From Caenimonas sedimenti (GTDB lineage Bacteria; Pseudomonadota; Gammaproteobacteria; Burkholderiales; Burkholderiaceae_C), in the NCBI RefSeq assembly GCF_007833165.1, contig NZ_VOBQ01000023.1, forward strand, positions 1 through 64,000: 64,000 bases of DNA. Direction: 5' to 3'. Below are positions 41,821 through 57,353 of the stretch, in pieces; the first letter of the stretch is position 1; every line of letters starts with the position of its first letter. A program made the translations under genes and the position numbers. Below the pieces are notes generated by a model. The model was not told the DNA's origin, did no database searches, and saw only the letters and a list, made by a program, of their open reading frames with translations.

Positions 41821-41828
<8 letters not shown>
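40812..41828 (+). CDS. meaB: Methylmalonyl-CoA mutase-associated GTPase MeaB (ArgK family)
   Basis: G3E-family GTPase of 338 residues that guards and loads cobalamin into the mutase. P-loop GVPGVGKST (57-65), DPSSSVSGGSILGDKTRM, DVVIVETVGVGQSE and VVINKADID are the family's G motifs. The start ATG at 40812 follows GGAGGAGGAACAGCCGC, part of which belongs to the repeat element. It overlaps pccB by eight bases. Its position next to mcm is the usual one. Confidence 0.93.
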
Positions 41829-43353
<1,525 letters not shown>

Positions 43354-43372
43354 GCGGCGAGGAGACATGACC

Positions 43373-45417
<2,045 letters not shown>

Positions 45418-45421
<4 letters not shown>

Positions 45422-45895
45422 TGAGCGCCGCACGGCCGTTCAAGGTGCTGGGCATCCAGCAGATTGCCATCGGAGGCCCGGACAAGCTGAAACTGCAGAA
45501 ACTCTGGATCGACCTGTTCGGCCTGGAGGTCACCGGCACGTTCAAGAGCGAGCGCGAGAACGTGGACGAGGACATCTGCGCGATCGGCAGCGGCCCCTTC
45601 AAGGTCGAAGTCGACCTGATGCAGCCGCTGGACCCGGAGAAGAAGCCCGCCGTGCACACGACGCCGTTGAACCACGTGGGCCTGTGGATCGACGACCTGC
45701 CCGCCGCGGTGAAGTGGCTGGGCGAGCAGGGCCTGCGTTTCGCGCCCGGCGGCATCCGCACTGGCGCCGCCGGCTTCGACATCTGCTTCGTGCATCCCAA
45801 GGGAAGCGAAGAATTCCCCGTGGGTGGCGAAGGCGTGCTGATCGAACTCGTGCAGGCGCCGCCCGACGTGGTGCGGGCCTTCGCGTCCCTCGCCG

Positions 45896-45909
<14 letters not shown>
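45418..45909 (+). CDS. VOC-family protein, candidate methylmalonyl-CoA epimerase
   Basis: Vicinal-oxygen-chelate protein of 163 residues, last gene of the propionyl-CoA operon, coupled to pccA by ATGA. The pathway needs an epimerase between carboxylase and mutase, and the text LNHVGLWIDDLPAAVKWL and ICFVHPKGSEEFPVGGEGVLIELVQ resembles methylmalonyl-CoA epimerase, with H86 and E143 at metal positions. But the first metal His of that family is replaced by Gln (Q15 in GIQQIAIGG), and an insertion (SEEFPVGGEG) precedes the last strand. So it may be a divergent epimerase or another lyase-fold enzyme. Start at 45418 or the next codon, 45421. Confidence 0.75.
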
Positions 45910-49150
<3,241 letters not shown>

Positions 49151-49345
49151 TGGGGAATCTCCTCGTACGGCATCAGCGTAACAGGTTGTCACCGAGCGCG
49201 GCGCTGACGTGAAACTGACGCTGTGCGGGATTCCACGGAGAGCCTTGCTTGCCAAGCCCGGCTTAGACTGGTTCGGGGACTACCGTCCCACAGACCCGGC
49301 GCCCGGATTTTCCCGTGGCCAGCGGGCCAGGCAAGGAGACCAGCT

Positions 49346-51187
49346 TTGCAGTCGACGGATATTGCCAACCCGGCCTACTTTCACAAGGTCGTGGATTGCC
49401 AGTGGGCCTGCCCCGCGCACACCCCGGTTCCCGAATACATCCGATTGATCGCGCAGGGCCGCTACGGCGACGCCTACATGGTCAACTGGGTGTCGAACGT
49501 CTTCCCGGGCATCCTGGGGCGAACGTGCGACAGGCCCTGCGAGCCGGCCTGCCGGCGCGGCCGCGTCGAGGAGAACAATGGCGCGGATCCGGAACCGGTG
49601 GCCATCTGCCGGTTGAAGCGCGTCGCGGCCGACAACAAGGAAGACGTGCGCAATCGCATGCCCTCCGTCGCGCCGAGCAATGGCCGGCGGATCGCCTGCA
49701 TCGGGGCGGGGCCGGCCTCGCTGACGGTGGCGCGCGATCTCGCGCCGCTGGGTTACCAGGTCACGGTGTTCGACGGCGAGGCGCGGCCCGGCGGTTTCAT
49801 GTGGAGCCAGATCCCGCGCTTCCGGCTGCCGGAGACGGTGATCGAGGAGGAAACGGGCTACATCCTGGACCTGGGCGTGAAGTTCGTGGCCGGCCAGCGC
49901 ATCGAGTCGATGAAGGCGTTGATGGCCGAGGGCTACGACGCCATCTTCGTGGGCTGCGGCGCGCCGCGCGGGCGCAACCTGGAGATTCCGGGCCGGGAAG
50001 AGGCGGCCGCGAAAATCCACATCGGCATCGACTGGTTGGCATCGGTGTCGTTCGGCCACATCACTTCCATCGGCCAGCGGGTCATCGTGCTGGGTGGCGG
50101 CAACACGGCGATGGACTGCTGCCGCTCGGCGCGGCGCCTGGGCGGCACCGATGTGAAAGTCATCGTGCGCAGCGGCTTCGACGAGATGAAGGCATCGCCC
50201 TGGGAGAAGGAAGATGCCATGCACGAAGGCATCCCGTTCCTCAACTTCCATGTGCCGAAGGCCTTCATCCACGAGGGGGGCCAGCTCAAGGGCATGACCT
50301 TCGACGTCGTGCGGGCGGAGTACGACGCGCAGGGCAAGCGCAGCCTGGTGTCCACCGGCGAACCCGAAGTGTTCGTGGAGTGCGACGAAGTGCTGATCGC
50401 CGTCGGCCAGGAGAACGCCTTCCCCTGGATCGAACGCGACAGCGGGATTGCCTTCGACAAGTGGGGGCTGCCGGTGCTGCGGCCCGAGACCTTCCAGTCC
50501 ACGGTGGAGAACGTCTTCTTCGGAGGTGACTCCGCGTTCGGGCCCAAGAACATCATCACGGCCGTTGCCCATGGCCATGAAGCCGCGGTGTCGATCGACC
50601 TCCTGCTGAATGGCGGGAACCCCGCCGCGCGGCCGGGGCCGATCGTGAACCTGATGTCGCAGAAGATGGGCATCCACGAGTGGAGCTACGACAACGACAC
50701 GTCGAACGACCTGCGCTACAAGGTGCCGTGGGCCAAGGCGGAGATCGCGCTGGCCAGCATCAAGGTCGAAGTGGAGTTGGGATTCGACGCAGCGACCGCC
50801 TTCAAGGAGGCGCAGCGCTGCCTCAACTGCGACGTGCAGACGGTGTTCAACCACACGGCCTGCATCGAGTGCGACGCCTGCGTGGACATCTGCCCGATGG
50901 ACTGCATCACCTTCACGGCCGATGGCGAGGAACCGGAGTTGCGCAAGCGCTTGCAGGCTCCGGCGCTGAATCTCGCGCAGGACCTGTACGTGGCGGGCGG
51001 CTTGAAGACCGGCCGCGTCATGGTGAAGGACGAAGACGTCTGCCTGCATTGCGGCCTGTGCGCCGAGCGCTGCCCCACCGGCGCGTGGGACATGCAGAAG
51101 TTCCTGCTGAATACGGCGAAAGCCGGCAATGCCTGCCACGACAAGGCGCCGGCGCGCAGGATGCCCGTGAAGGAGGCCGCGCTGTGA
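49346..51187 (+). CDS. NAD(P)H:FAD oxidoreductase/[4Fe-4S] subunit of a 2-oxoacid oxidoreductase (GltD-like)
   Basis: Flavoprotein of 613 residues. The N-terminal GltD-like Fe-S helix domain has CQWACPAHTPVPEYI and CDRPCEPACRRG, then an FAD site IACIGAGPASLTVARDL, a second dinucleotide site VIVLGGGNTAMDC, and at the C-terminus two ferredoxin motifs, CIECDACVDICPMDC and CLHCGLCAERCPTG. It passes electrons between NAD(P)H and the KorAB enzyme encoded next, as KorC-type subunits do in 2-oxoglutarate:NADP+ oxidoreductase of aromatic degraders. The start is a TTG at 49346 with AAGGAG seven bases upstream. Its stop overlaps the GTG of korA. Confidence 0.88.
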   Translation: MQSTDIANPAYFHKVVDCQWACPAHTPVPEYIRLIAQGRYGDAYMVNWVSNVFPGILGRTCDRPCEPACRRGRVEENNGADPEPVAICRLKRVAADNKEDVRNRMPSVAPSNGRRIACIGAGPASLTVARDLAPLGYQVTVFDGEARPGGFMWSQIPRFRLPETVIEEETGYILDLGVKFVAGQRIESMKALMAEGYDAIFVGCGAPRGRNLEIPGREEAAAKIHIGIDWLASVSFGHITSIGQRVIVLGGGNTAMDCCRSARRLGGTDVKVIVRSGFDEMKASPWEKEDAMHEGIPFLNFHVPKAFIHEGGQLKGMTFDVVRAEYDAQGKRSLVSTGEPEVFVECDEVLIAVGQENAFPWIERDSGIAFDKWGLPVLRPETFQSTVENVFFGGDSAFGPKNIITAVAHGHEAAVSIDLLLNGGNPAARPGPIVNLMSQKMGIHEWSYDNDTSNDLRYKVPWAKAEIALASIKVEVELGFDAATAFKEAQRCLNCDVQTVFNHTACIECDACVDICPMDCITFTADGEEPELRKRLQAPALNLAQDLYVAGGLKTGRVMVKDEDVCLHCGLCAERCPTGAWDMQKFLLNTAKAGNACHDKAPARRMPVKEAAL

Positions 51188-53007
51188 ACCGCATCGAGGC
51201 CGTCAACGACTTCGTCGTCAAGTTCGCCAACGTCAACGGCTCGGGCTCGGCCTCGGCCAACGAGCTGTTCGCCAAGGCGATCCTGCGCATGGGGGTGCCG
51301 GTCAGCCCCCGCAACATCTTCCCCAGCAACATCCAGGGCCTGCCGACCTGGTACGAAGTCCGCGTCAACGAGAAGGGCTACCTGGGGCGCCGCGGCGGCG
51401 TCGACATGATGGTGGCCATGAACCCGCAGACCTGGGATGCGGACGTGGCGGAGATCGCGCCCGGCGGCTACCTGTTCTACGACAGCACGCGCCCGTTGCC
51501 GCCGGCCAAGTTCCGGCAGGACGTGCATGTGATCGGGATGCCGCTGACGGAGATCTGCAACGCGGTGTATTCGGACCCGCGGCAGCGCCAGCTGTTCAAG
51601 AACATCGTCTACGTGGGCGCCTTGTCGGTCCTGCTGGAGATCGACCCGGCCGTGATCGAGAAGCTGTTCGGCGAGCAGTACAAGGGCAAGGAGAAGCTGC
51701 TGGCGTCCAACGTGCAGGCGCTGCAGCTGGGCCGCGAGTTTGCGCAGGAGCACCTGCAGTGGCCGCTGGGCATCCGCGTGCGGCGCGCGGACAGGGTTGG
51801 CGACCAGATCTTCGTCGACGGCAATGCGGCCGCGGCGCTGGGCTGCGTCTATGGCGGGGCCACCGTCGCCGCCTGGTACCCGATCACGCCTTCGTCGTCG
51901 GTGGCCGAGGCCTTCCAGAAGTACTGCGGCAAATACCGCGTGGACCCGGAGACCGGCCAGAACCGCTATGCGATCGTGCAGGCGGAAGACGAGATCGCTT
52001 CCATCGGCATGGTGGTGGGCGCGGGCTGGAACGGCGCGCGCGCCTTCACCGCCACTTCCGGCCCCGGCGTGTCGCTGATGACGGAGTTCATCGGCCTGGC
52101 TTTCTTCGCCGAGATCCCCATCACGATCATCAACGTGCAACGGGGCGGCCCCTCCACCGGGATGCCGACCCGCACGCAGCAGGCGGACGTCCTCTCCTGC
52201 GCCTATGCATCTCATGGAGACACCAAGCACGTGCTGCTGTTCCCGGAAGACCCGCACGAATGCTTCGAGCAGGCGGCGCAGGCGCTGGACCTGGCCGACC
52301 GGTTGCAGACGCCGGTGTTCCTGATGACCGATCTCGACATCGGCATGAACCAGCGCCTGTGCCAGCCGTTCGTCTGGAAGGACAACGCTGCGTTCGACCG
52401 GGGCAAGGTCATGACCGCGGAGGAACTCGAGGCGGGCAAGGACTTCGGCCGCTACAAGGACGTGGACGGCGACGGCATCCCATGGCGCACGCTGCCGGGA
52501 ACCCACGCGACCAAGGGGTCCTACTTCACCCGTGGCACGACGCGCGATCCGTATGCCCGCTACTCCGAGCGCGGGCAGGACTATCTCTACAACATGGAAC
52601 GCCTGCAGCGGAAGTTCCAGACGGCGGCCACGCTGGTGCCGCAGCCGGTGTTCCGCAAGGCGGACACCCAGACGCCCTGGGGCGTCATCTACTTCGGTTC
52701 GACCAGCCCTTCGATGCAGGAGGCGCTGGATGTGCTGGGTGAGCAGGGCATTCACGTGAACGCGATGCGGCTGCGTGCCTTCCCGTTCCCGGCTTCGGTC
52801 GCCGACTTCATCGCGCGCCATGAAAAAGTGTTCGTCGTCGAGCAGAACCGCGACGCCCAGATGCGCAGCCTGCTGGTGAACGAACTCGAGATCGATCCGG
52901 CCCGGCTGGTGAAAGTGCTGCACTACGACGGCACGCCGATCACGGCGCGCTTCATCACGGCCGCCATCACCGCGCAAGTGCAAAAGAGCAGGGAACACGT
53001 CGCATGA
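51184..53007 (+). CDS. korA: 2-oxoacid:ferredoxin oxidoreductase, fused gamma-alpha subunit (KorA-like)
   Basis: Subunit of 607 residues fusing the gamma domain (about 1-190: DFVVKFANVNGSGSASANEL, GGVDMMVAMN) and the alpha domain (from about 200: WYPITPSSSVAEAF, and ITIINVQRGGPSTGMPTRTQQADVL). The YPITPSS motif binds the thiamine/CoA partner subunit, as in 2-oxoglutarate:ferredoxin oxidoreductases. The enzyme decarboxylates a 2-oxoacid to an acyl-CoA with release of low-potential electrons. GTG start overlapping the previous stop (GTGA); its own stop overlaps korB. The true 2-oxoacid is not shown, 2-oxoglutarate being the best guess. Confidence 0.9.
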   Translation: MNRIEAVNDFVVKFANVNGSGSASANELFAKAILRMGVPVSPRNIFPSNIQGLPTWYEVRVNEKGYLGRRGGVDMMVAMNPQTWDADVAEIAPGGYLFYDSTRPLPPAKFRQDVHVIGMPLTEICNAVYSDPRQRQLFKNIVYVGALSVLLEIDPAVIEKLFGEQYKGKEKLLASNVQALQLGREFAQEHLQWPLGIRVRRADRVGDQIFVDGNAAAALGCVYGGATVAAWYPITPSSSVAEAFQKYCGKYRVDPETGQNRYAIVQAEDEIASIGMVVGAGWNGARAFTATSGPGVSLMTEFIGLAFFAEIPITIINVQRGGPSTGMPTRTQQADVLSCAYASHGDTKHVLLFPEDPHECFEQAAQALDLADRLQTPVFLMTDLDIGMNQRLCQPFVWKDNAAFDRGKVMTAEELEAGKDFGRYKDVDGDGIPWRTLPGTHATKGSYFTRGTTRDPYARYSERGQDYLYNMERLQRKFQTAATLVPQPVFRKADTQTPWGVIYFGSTSPSMQEALDVLGEQGIHVNAMRLRAFPFPASVADFIARHEKVFVVEQNRDAQMRSLLVNELEIDPARLVKVLHYDGTPITARFITAAITAQVQKSREHVA

Positions 53008-54059
53008 CCTACATCGCCAAGCCCAAACTGCGGCACCCCTCGCTGGAGACCAACAAGGTCGGGTACACGCGGCGCGACTACGAAGGCAAGGTGTCGACGC
53101 TGTGCGCCGGCTGCGGGCACGACTCCATCTCGGCCGCCATCGTCCAGGCTTGCTGGGAGCTGGACATCGAGCCGCACCGCGTCGCCAAGCTGTCGGGCAT
53201 CGGCTGCAGCTCCAAGACGCCGGACTACTTCCTGGGCGCTTCGCACGGCTTCAACACAGTGCACGGCCGGATGCCGTCGGTGCTGACCGGCGCCAACCTG
53301 GCCAACCGCGATCTGTTGTACCTCGGTGTTTCCGGCGACGGCGACTCCGCGTCCATCGGCTTGGGCCAGTTCGCCCACGCCATGCGGCGCGGCGTGCGCA
53401 TGGCCTACATCGTGGAGAACAATGGCGTTTATGGGCTGACCAAGGGCCAGTTCTCGGCCACCGCCGACAGCGGCTCCAAAAGCAAGAAGGGCGTGATCAA
53501 CAGCGACAGCCCGGTCGACCTGGTCGCGATGGCCCTGCAGCTGGGCGCCACCTACGTGGGCCGCGGCTTCTCCGGCAACAAGCAGCAACTGGTGCCCCTG
53601 ATCAAGGGCGCGATGGCGCACGGCGGGGCGGCGTTCATCGACGTCATCAGCCCTTGCGTGGCTTTCAACAATCACCCGGGCAGCACGAAAAGCTACGACT
53701 ACGTGCGCGAGCACAACGAAGCCGTCAGCCGGATCGACTTCATCACCGAACGCAGCGAGATCACGGCCGAGATCGCGCCCGGCGAAGTGGTCGACGTCCG
53801 CCAGCACGACGGTTCGCTGCTGCGCCTGCGCAGCCTGCACCCGGAGTACGACGCGACCGACCGCTACGGCGCGATGGCGTACATGCAAGCCCACCAGCAG
53901 CGCGGCGAAGTCCTCACGGGCCTGTTGTATGTGGACCCGCTGGCAACCGACTTGCACACCGCGATGAATACGAGCGGTCGGGCCCTGAACGCCCTGGAAG
54001 TCGCCGATTTGTGCCCGGGGCTTGCGGCTTTGGACAAGATCAACGCATCATTGCGTTGA
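53004..54059 (+). CDS. korB: 2-oxoacid:ferredoxin oxidoreductase beta subunit (KorB-like)
   Basis: Thiamine-diphosphate subunit of 351 residues. Cysteines for one [4Fe-4S] cluster are in LCAGCGHDSI, GIGCSSKTPDYF and late SPCVAFNNHPG. The ThDP/Mg motif is GDGDSASIGLGQFAHAMRRG followed by VENNGVYGLTKGQFSAT. The long C-terminal tail (about 260-351) is usual for this group. It overlaps korA by four bases (ATGA). Confidence 0.91.
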   Translation: MTYIAKPKLRHPSLETNKVGYTRRDYEGKVSTLCAGCGHDSISAAIVQACWELDIEPHRVAKLSGIGCSSKTPDYFLGASHGFNTVHGRMPSVLTGANLANRDLLYLGVSGDGDSASIGLGQFAHAMRRGVRMAYIVENNGVYGLTKGQFSATADSGSKSKKGVINSDSPVDLVAMALQLGATYVGRGFSGNKQQLVPLIKGAMAHGGAAFIDVISPCVAFNNHPGSTKSYDYVREHNEAVSRIDFITERSEITAEIAPGEVVDVRQHDGSLLRLRSLHPEYDATDRYGAMAYMQAHQQRGEVLTGLLYVDPLATDLHTAMNTSGRALNALEVADLCPGLAALDKINASLR

Positions 54060-54081
54060 CAGGCCCCCCAAGGAGTTCGCC

Positions 54082-54519
54082 ATGGCTGAGCGCACCGTCT
54101 TCCAATCCATGCCCAAGAAGCACGTGATCAGCCTGGGGGCTCAGGCCACCGTCTGGGAGGCCGCCTGCGTCATGACGCGGGCCAACTGCGGCAGCGTGCT
54201 GGTGCTGGAGCCGCCCGACAAGCTACTGGGGATCGTCACCGAGCGTGACTTGATGACCCGGGTGCTGGCCAAGGCGCTCGATCCCCAGAAGACGCACCTG
54301 GCGGAAGTCATGACCGCAAACCCCATGTGCGTGCCGCCCGAAACCAAAGTGGCGGACGCCGTGCTGATCATGCTCGAACGCGGCTTCCGGCATCTCCCGG
54401 TGGTCTCTGGTTCCAGGATCCTGGGTGTCTTTTCCGCCCGGGATGCCTTGCCCCGCGAGATCGGCACGGCCATGACCCAGGCCGAATTCAACGAGCAGGT
54501 GAACGACGCGCTGGGCTAG
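54082..54519 (+). CDS. CBS-domain protein
   Basis: Protein of 145 residues with a tandem pair of CBS domains: first with ANCGSVLVLEPPDKLLGIVTERDLMTR, second with VMTANPMCVPPETKVADAVLIMLERGFRHLPVV and ILGVFSARDAL. Such pairs bind adenine nucleotides and act as energy sensors. The start ATG at 54082 follows CAAGGAGTTCGC, 22 bases after korB, so it is probably the last gene of that operon and might sense AMP/ATP or NAD status for it. Function otherwise not visible. Confidence 0.87.
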   Translation: MAERTVFQSMPKKHVISLGAQATVWEAACVMTRANCGSVLVLEPPDKLLGIVTERDLMTRVLAKALDPQKTHLAEVMTANPMCVPPETKVADAVLIMLERGFRHLPVVSGSRILGVFSARDALPREIGTAMTQAEFNEQVNDALG

Positions 54520-54544
54520 GCCCAACGCGTCGAAGACCCTCCGC

Positions 54545-56647
54545 TCAGGGGACATACCTGACTGCGCCGCCGGAGAGGTAGTAGGCGCCGGTGCCCGACT
54601 GCAGGCTGCGCTCGCCGGCCAGTTCGGACAACGGGACGTACGTCGATCCGAAGGTTGCCGCATCGAACCAGGTCGCGACGGCCAGTGGGCGTTGCACCAG
54701 CGTGCCGGCGGCCGTGTCGATCGTGAAGCGGGCCAGGCCCTGCGCACTCGTACGGAAGCTGGTATCGGTGAGGCGAACGGGCAGCGCGACGCGGACCTCG
54801 TGGCCTTGCGTGAGCAGGTTGATTCCGTGGCGCGAATGGTCGAGCGCACTGCTGCTGCCGGCTTCGCCGAGCTTGCGGCTGGTGAGCAGGCGAGGCGTGG
54901 ACGGCGTGCTCACATCGAACAGCGACACCTGGAGGCCCGTGACCCGCCCTTCCGCCGTCGCTTCCCGGCCGATCCCCAGCAACTTGCCGTTGGCGAGCGG
55001 GTACAGGTAGTCGGAGTAGCCTGGCACCTCCAGCTCGCCCACCGCGCGTGGGTCGGCGGGGTTGGACAGGTCGAGGACGTAGAGCGGGTCGACGCGCCTG
55101 AAGGTCACCACATAGGCCTGCGGTCCCGCGAAGTGCACGGCATAGACCTGCTCGCCGGGCCGGCCGAGTGCCGCCGGGCGCTGGGCATTGGGCAGGGTGG
55201 AGACCACCTGCAGGCTCCTGTCACTCGCGTTTTCGCGCAGAACGGTGAGGGTCGCGGGCGAGGCGGCCGTCGGCTGTGACGCCGCGCCGATCGGGCCGAA
55301 CCAGCCCTGGTCGCCGGTGAAGCTCAGGACGCGGAGGTCACCATTGAATTCGCTCAGGCGATAGGGCCGTTTCTCGGCATCCCAGCCGAGGTGACCGGCG
55401 AGTTCGCCCGATGCGCGATAAGTGACGCTGGTGCCTTGCAGGGCGAACTTGTGGACGTCGGTGCGGGAACCCGGCGGGAAGATGGCCCGAGTCGCGTCCG
55501 CGGTGGTGTAGTAGGTGCGCGAGCTGGCCAGGTAGACATTGGTGGGGGACATGTAGAGCGTCTCGACACCGCCCACGAAGCAGCGGCTGGCGCGCGGCGT
55601 GCCGTTCGTTCCCAGGTCGAAAGCGGTGATCGTGGTGAGCTGCAGGTGCAGCGACTTGTTGGCGGGCTGGATCAGGCAGTCGCCGGCGTTCACCAGGGGT
55701 TGCGCGGCGCCGCCGTCCACGCGCACCTGGGGCAGCAGCTCCGCCTCCGTCAGGGGCGCCAGCTTGGCGTCCACCTGCTCGCGCGAGGCGTTCGCGGGGA
55801 GGGCGTAGCGTGCGATGTCGGGTGCGAACGTCGTCACCACGTACAGCACGTTGCCGATCATGCGGCTGCCAACCAGCACGCCGTCGATCTCCACGGTCCG
55901 CGGCGCCGAGAGCCCGCCGTCGGCGGCCGTCGTGAACAAGTCGAGGCCGACGCGGCGCTCGGATCCGGTCGGGCTGGGCATCAGGGCCAGCGTGACCGGC
56001 TGTACGCTGAACGCGACCGCGTCGTAGACCGGCTTGCGGCTCAGCACCGCGAGGCGCGAGGCGCCGGGGGCCACGTACATGCCCTGCAGCGCGAAGTCCG
56101 ATGAGAGATTCATCGTGATGGCGGGGCCCAGCGTGCCATCGCCCTTGCGGGCATGCGTCGTCAGGCGCGCCGGCACGGTGGCGCCGTTCGCCGTGTAGCT
56201 TGCGTGCAGCGCGTAGATCGCCCGGTCGTCGGACTTGATCAGGTCGTCCTCATCGACGCCCTGTTCCTGGATGGTGGTGCCGGACAAAGCGGGAGGTGCG
56301 GACGTCCCCGGACTGGCGCTGAAGACGGCTCCTGTGCCTGGCAGCGAGTAGCCCTGGACGGACCGGTCCTGGAGCTTGGCCTTGAAGTACGTCACCAGGT
56401 CGCCGCTCTGTGCACTCGTGAGGGCGCTGGGTGAAAGCGCCGGCGCGGGAGCGGGAGCCGGAGCGGGTGCCGGGGCCGGAGCTGGGGCCGGAGCCGGAGC
56501 CGGCGCCGGCGACGGAGCTGGCGCTGGGGCAGGAGCTGCTGCCAGCGCCGGCGCGTCACCGCCACCACCGCAAGCGCCGAGTGAGAGCGCCATGGCGGCA
56601 ATGCCTGCCATGCGCCAGCGGCGCGACGCTTCCTGGGATTGCTTCAT
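54545..56647 (-). CDS. Lipoprotein with C-terminal beta-propeller domain
   Basis: Outer-envelope lipoprotein of 700 residues. The signal peptide ends in a lipobox LSLGAC (C26) and a CGGGG linker, then an Ala-Pro tract (residues 35-71) as a rigid spacer. From about residue 85 comes the Beta_propel domain with YFKAKLQDRSVQGY, EQGVDEDDLIKSDDRAIYALH and the propeller blades, e.g. YVVTFRRVDPLYVLDLSNPADPRAVGELEVPGYSDY. Function of the family is not established. It is convergent with the CBS gene. The start ATG follows CAGGAGAAACTCG. Confidence 0.87.
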   Translation of the reverse strand: MKQSQEASRRWRMAGIAAMALSLGACGGGGDAPALAAAPAPAPAPSPAPAPAPAPAPAPAPAPAPAPAPALSPSALTSAQSGDLVTYFKAKLQDRSVQGYSLPGTGAVFSASPGTSAPPALSGTTIQEQGVDEDDLIKSDDRAIYALHASYTANGATVPARLTTHARKGDGTLGPAITMNLSSDFALQGMYVAPGASRLAVLSRKPVYDAVAFSVQPVTLALMPSPTGSERRVGLDLFTTAADGGLSAPRTVEIDGVLVGSRMIGNVLYVVTTFAPDIARYALPANASREQVDAKLAPLTEAELLPQVRVDGGAAQPLVNAGDCLIQPANKSLHLQLTTITAFDLGTNGTPRASRCFVGGVETLYMSPTNVYLASSRTYYTTADATRAIFPPGSRTDVHKFALQGTSVTYRASGELAGHLGWDAEKRPYRLSEFNGDLRVLSFTGDQGWFGPIGAASQPTAASPATLTVLRENASDRSLQVVSTLPNAQRPAALGRPGEQVYAVHFAGPQAYVVTFRRVDPLYVLDLSNPADPRAVGELEVPGYSDYLYPLANGKLLGIGREATAEGRVTGLQVSLFDVSTPSTPRLLTSRKLGEAGSSSALDHSRHGINLLTQGHEVRVALPVRLTDTSFRTSAQGLARFTIDTAAGTLVQRPLAVATWFDAATFGSTYVPLSELAGERSLQSGTGAYYLSGGAVRYVP
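56435..56545. repeat. Hexanucleotide tandem repeat coding for an Ala-Pro tract
   Basis: On the minus strand the codons alternate GCx and CCx (about eighteen Ala-Pro units with small variations such as GSPAP), giving a 6-base period. Wobble bases vary. Expansion or contraction by six bases would change the linker length without a frameshift. Confidence 0.8.
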
Positions 56648-56687
56648 CGAGTTTCTCCTGAGTCGTTTGTTCTTGTCCGACGGCGGA

Positions 56688-57098
56688 CTAGTCGCGCCGC
56701 ACGACCAGCGTGGCTTCCGAGTCCGTGATCGACAGCACCGGGCTGTCCGGGTAGGGCGTCATGTCCGTGTATTCGATTCGGTAAGGCCCGTACGTGTAGA
56801 CGGGCAACGCCGTTCCGGTGGCTCCACTCAGCGTCATCTGCACGCTCACCGGTGTTGCGCCTTGCTGTGCCAGCGTGACGTCGATGACGGACGAGCCCGC
56901 CGTGATGCAGGTCACCGTCTTCGGACAGCGGCTGTCGATGAACTTGGTCATGGTCAGCGTGAGCTGGCCGCCGTCGATCGTTTTCGGCTGGCCGGTGTGC
57001 AGCTTGACCGTCTCCGCGAAGGGGTCGCCCCCACCGCCGCCGCAGGCGGTCAACAGGACGGTGAAGGCAAGGCATGAAGCGCGGATCAGTGTTTGCAT
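56688..57098 (-). CDS. Small lipoprotein of unknown function
   Basis: Protein of 136 residues with a lipobox LLTACGGGGG (C19) and no other known domain. Two later cysteines, in DSRCPKTVTCITAG, may form a disulfide. The beta-rich text (KLHTGQPKTIDGGQLTLTMTKFID, PVSVQMTLSGATGTALP) suggests a small beta sandwich. The start ATG at 57098 follows GAGGACTTCCC. It is transcribed with the beta-propeller lipoprotein gene 40 bases downstream. I do not recognise the family. Confidence 0.75.
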   Translation of the reverse strand: MQTLIRASCLAFTVLLTACGGGGGDPFAETVKLHTGQPKTIDGGQLTLTMTKFIDSRCPKTVTCITAGSSVIDVTLAQQGATPVSVQMTLSGATGTALPVYTYGPYRIEYTDMTPYPDSPVLSITDSEATLVVRRD

Positions 57099-57176
57099 GG
57101 GAAGTCCTCTCAAAGAATGGGGCGGCAGATTCACGGGCGCCTGCCTGGGTTTCAGAAGGAGTCCTGGAAGAAAGCC

Positions 57177-57230
57177 GGGGCGGCGGCGCGGGCGTGCCCC
57201 CGCCTCCGCCGCCCCTGCCCAGCACGGGCA
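57177..57230. other. GC-rich hairpin region upstream of the small lipoprotein gene
   Basis: A perfect 10-bp inverted repeat GGGGCGGCGG (57177-57186) and CCGCCGCCCC (57206-57215), with an inner GCGGG/CCCGC pair, followed by a second hairpin TGCCC-AGCAC-GGGCA (57216-57230). It lies in the 255-base divergent space between 57099 and 57353. Beyond this and the inverted repeat at 57272, I see nothing else there. Confidence 0.5.
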
Positions 57231-57271
57231 AATGAAAAAGTGCGCTTCATCCAGGTTTTCTCGTTGTCGAT

Positions 57272-57294
57272 TTTGTGGGATAATATTCCACAAA
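57272..57294. promoter_or_regulatory. 23-bp inverted repeat in the divergent promoter region
   Basis: Arms TTTGTGGGATA and TATTCCACAAA around a central A; ten of the eleven arm positions pair (only G79/T87 mismatches). It lies about 60 bases before the DUF6502 gene and contains a -10-like GATAATAT. Probably an operator for an unknown regulator. Confidence 0.6.
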
Positions 57295-57353
57295 TATTGA
57301 TCGGTCAACGGCCTCGCGCAAATTTCGCACGCTACGATCGCAACGACTCATCC

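Noticed and set aside
49151..49255. ATG start of the hybrid kinase at 49255
   Set aside because: GTG at 49150 has a GAGGAG site at good spacing; the longer N-terminus is not hydrophobic and has no domain.
50716..52998. A 760-codon antisense frame across korA
   Set aside because: Shadow frame of korA; no motifs, and the sense strand has complete family signatures.
56435..56545. Short regular repeats considered as a CRISPR-like array
   Set aside because: Period is six bases without spacers, inside a coding frame; it encodes Ala-Pro.
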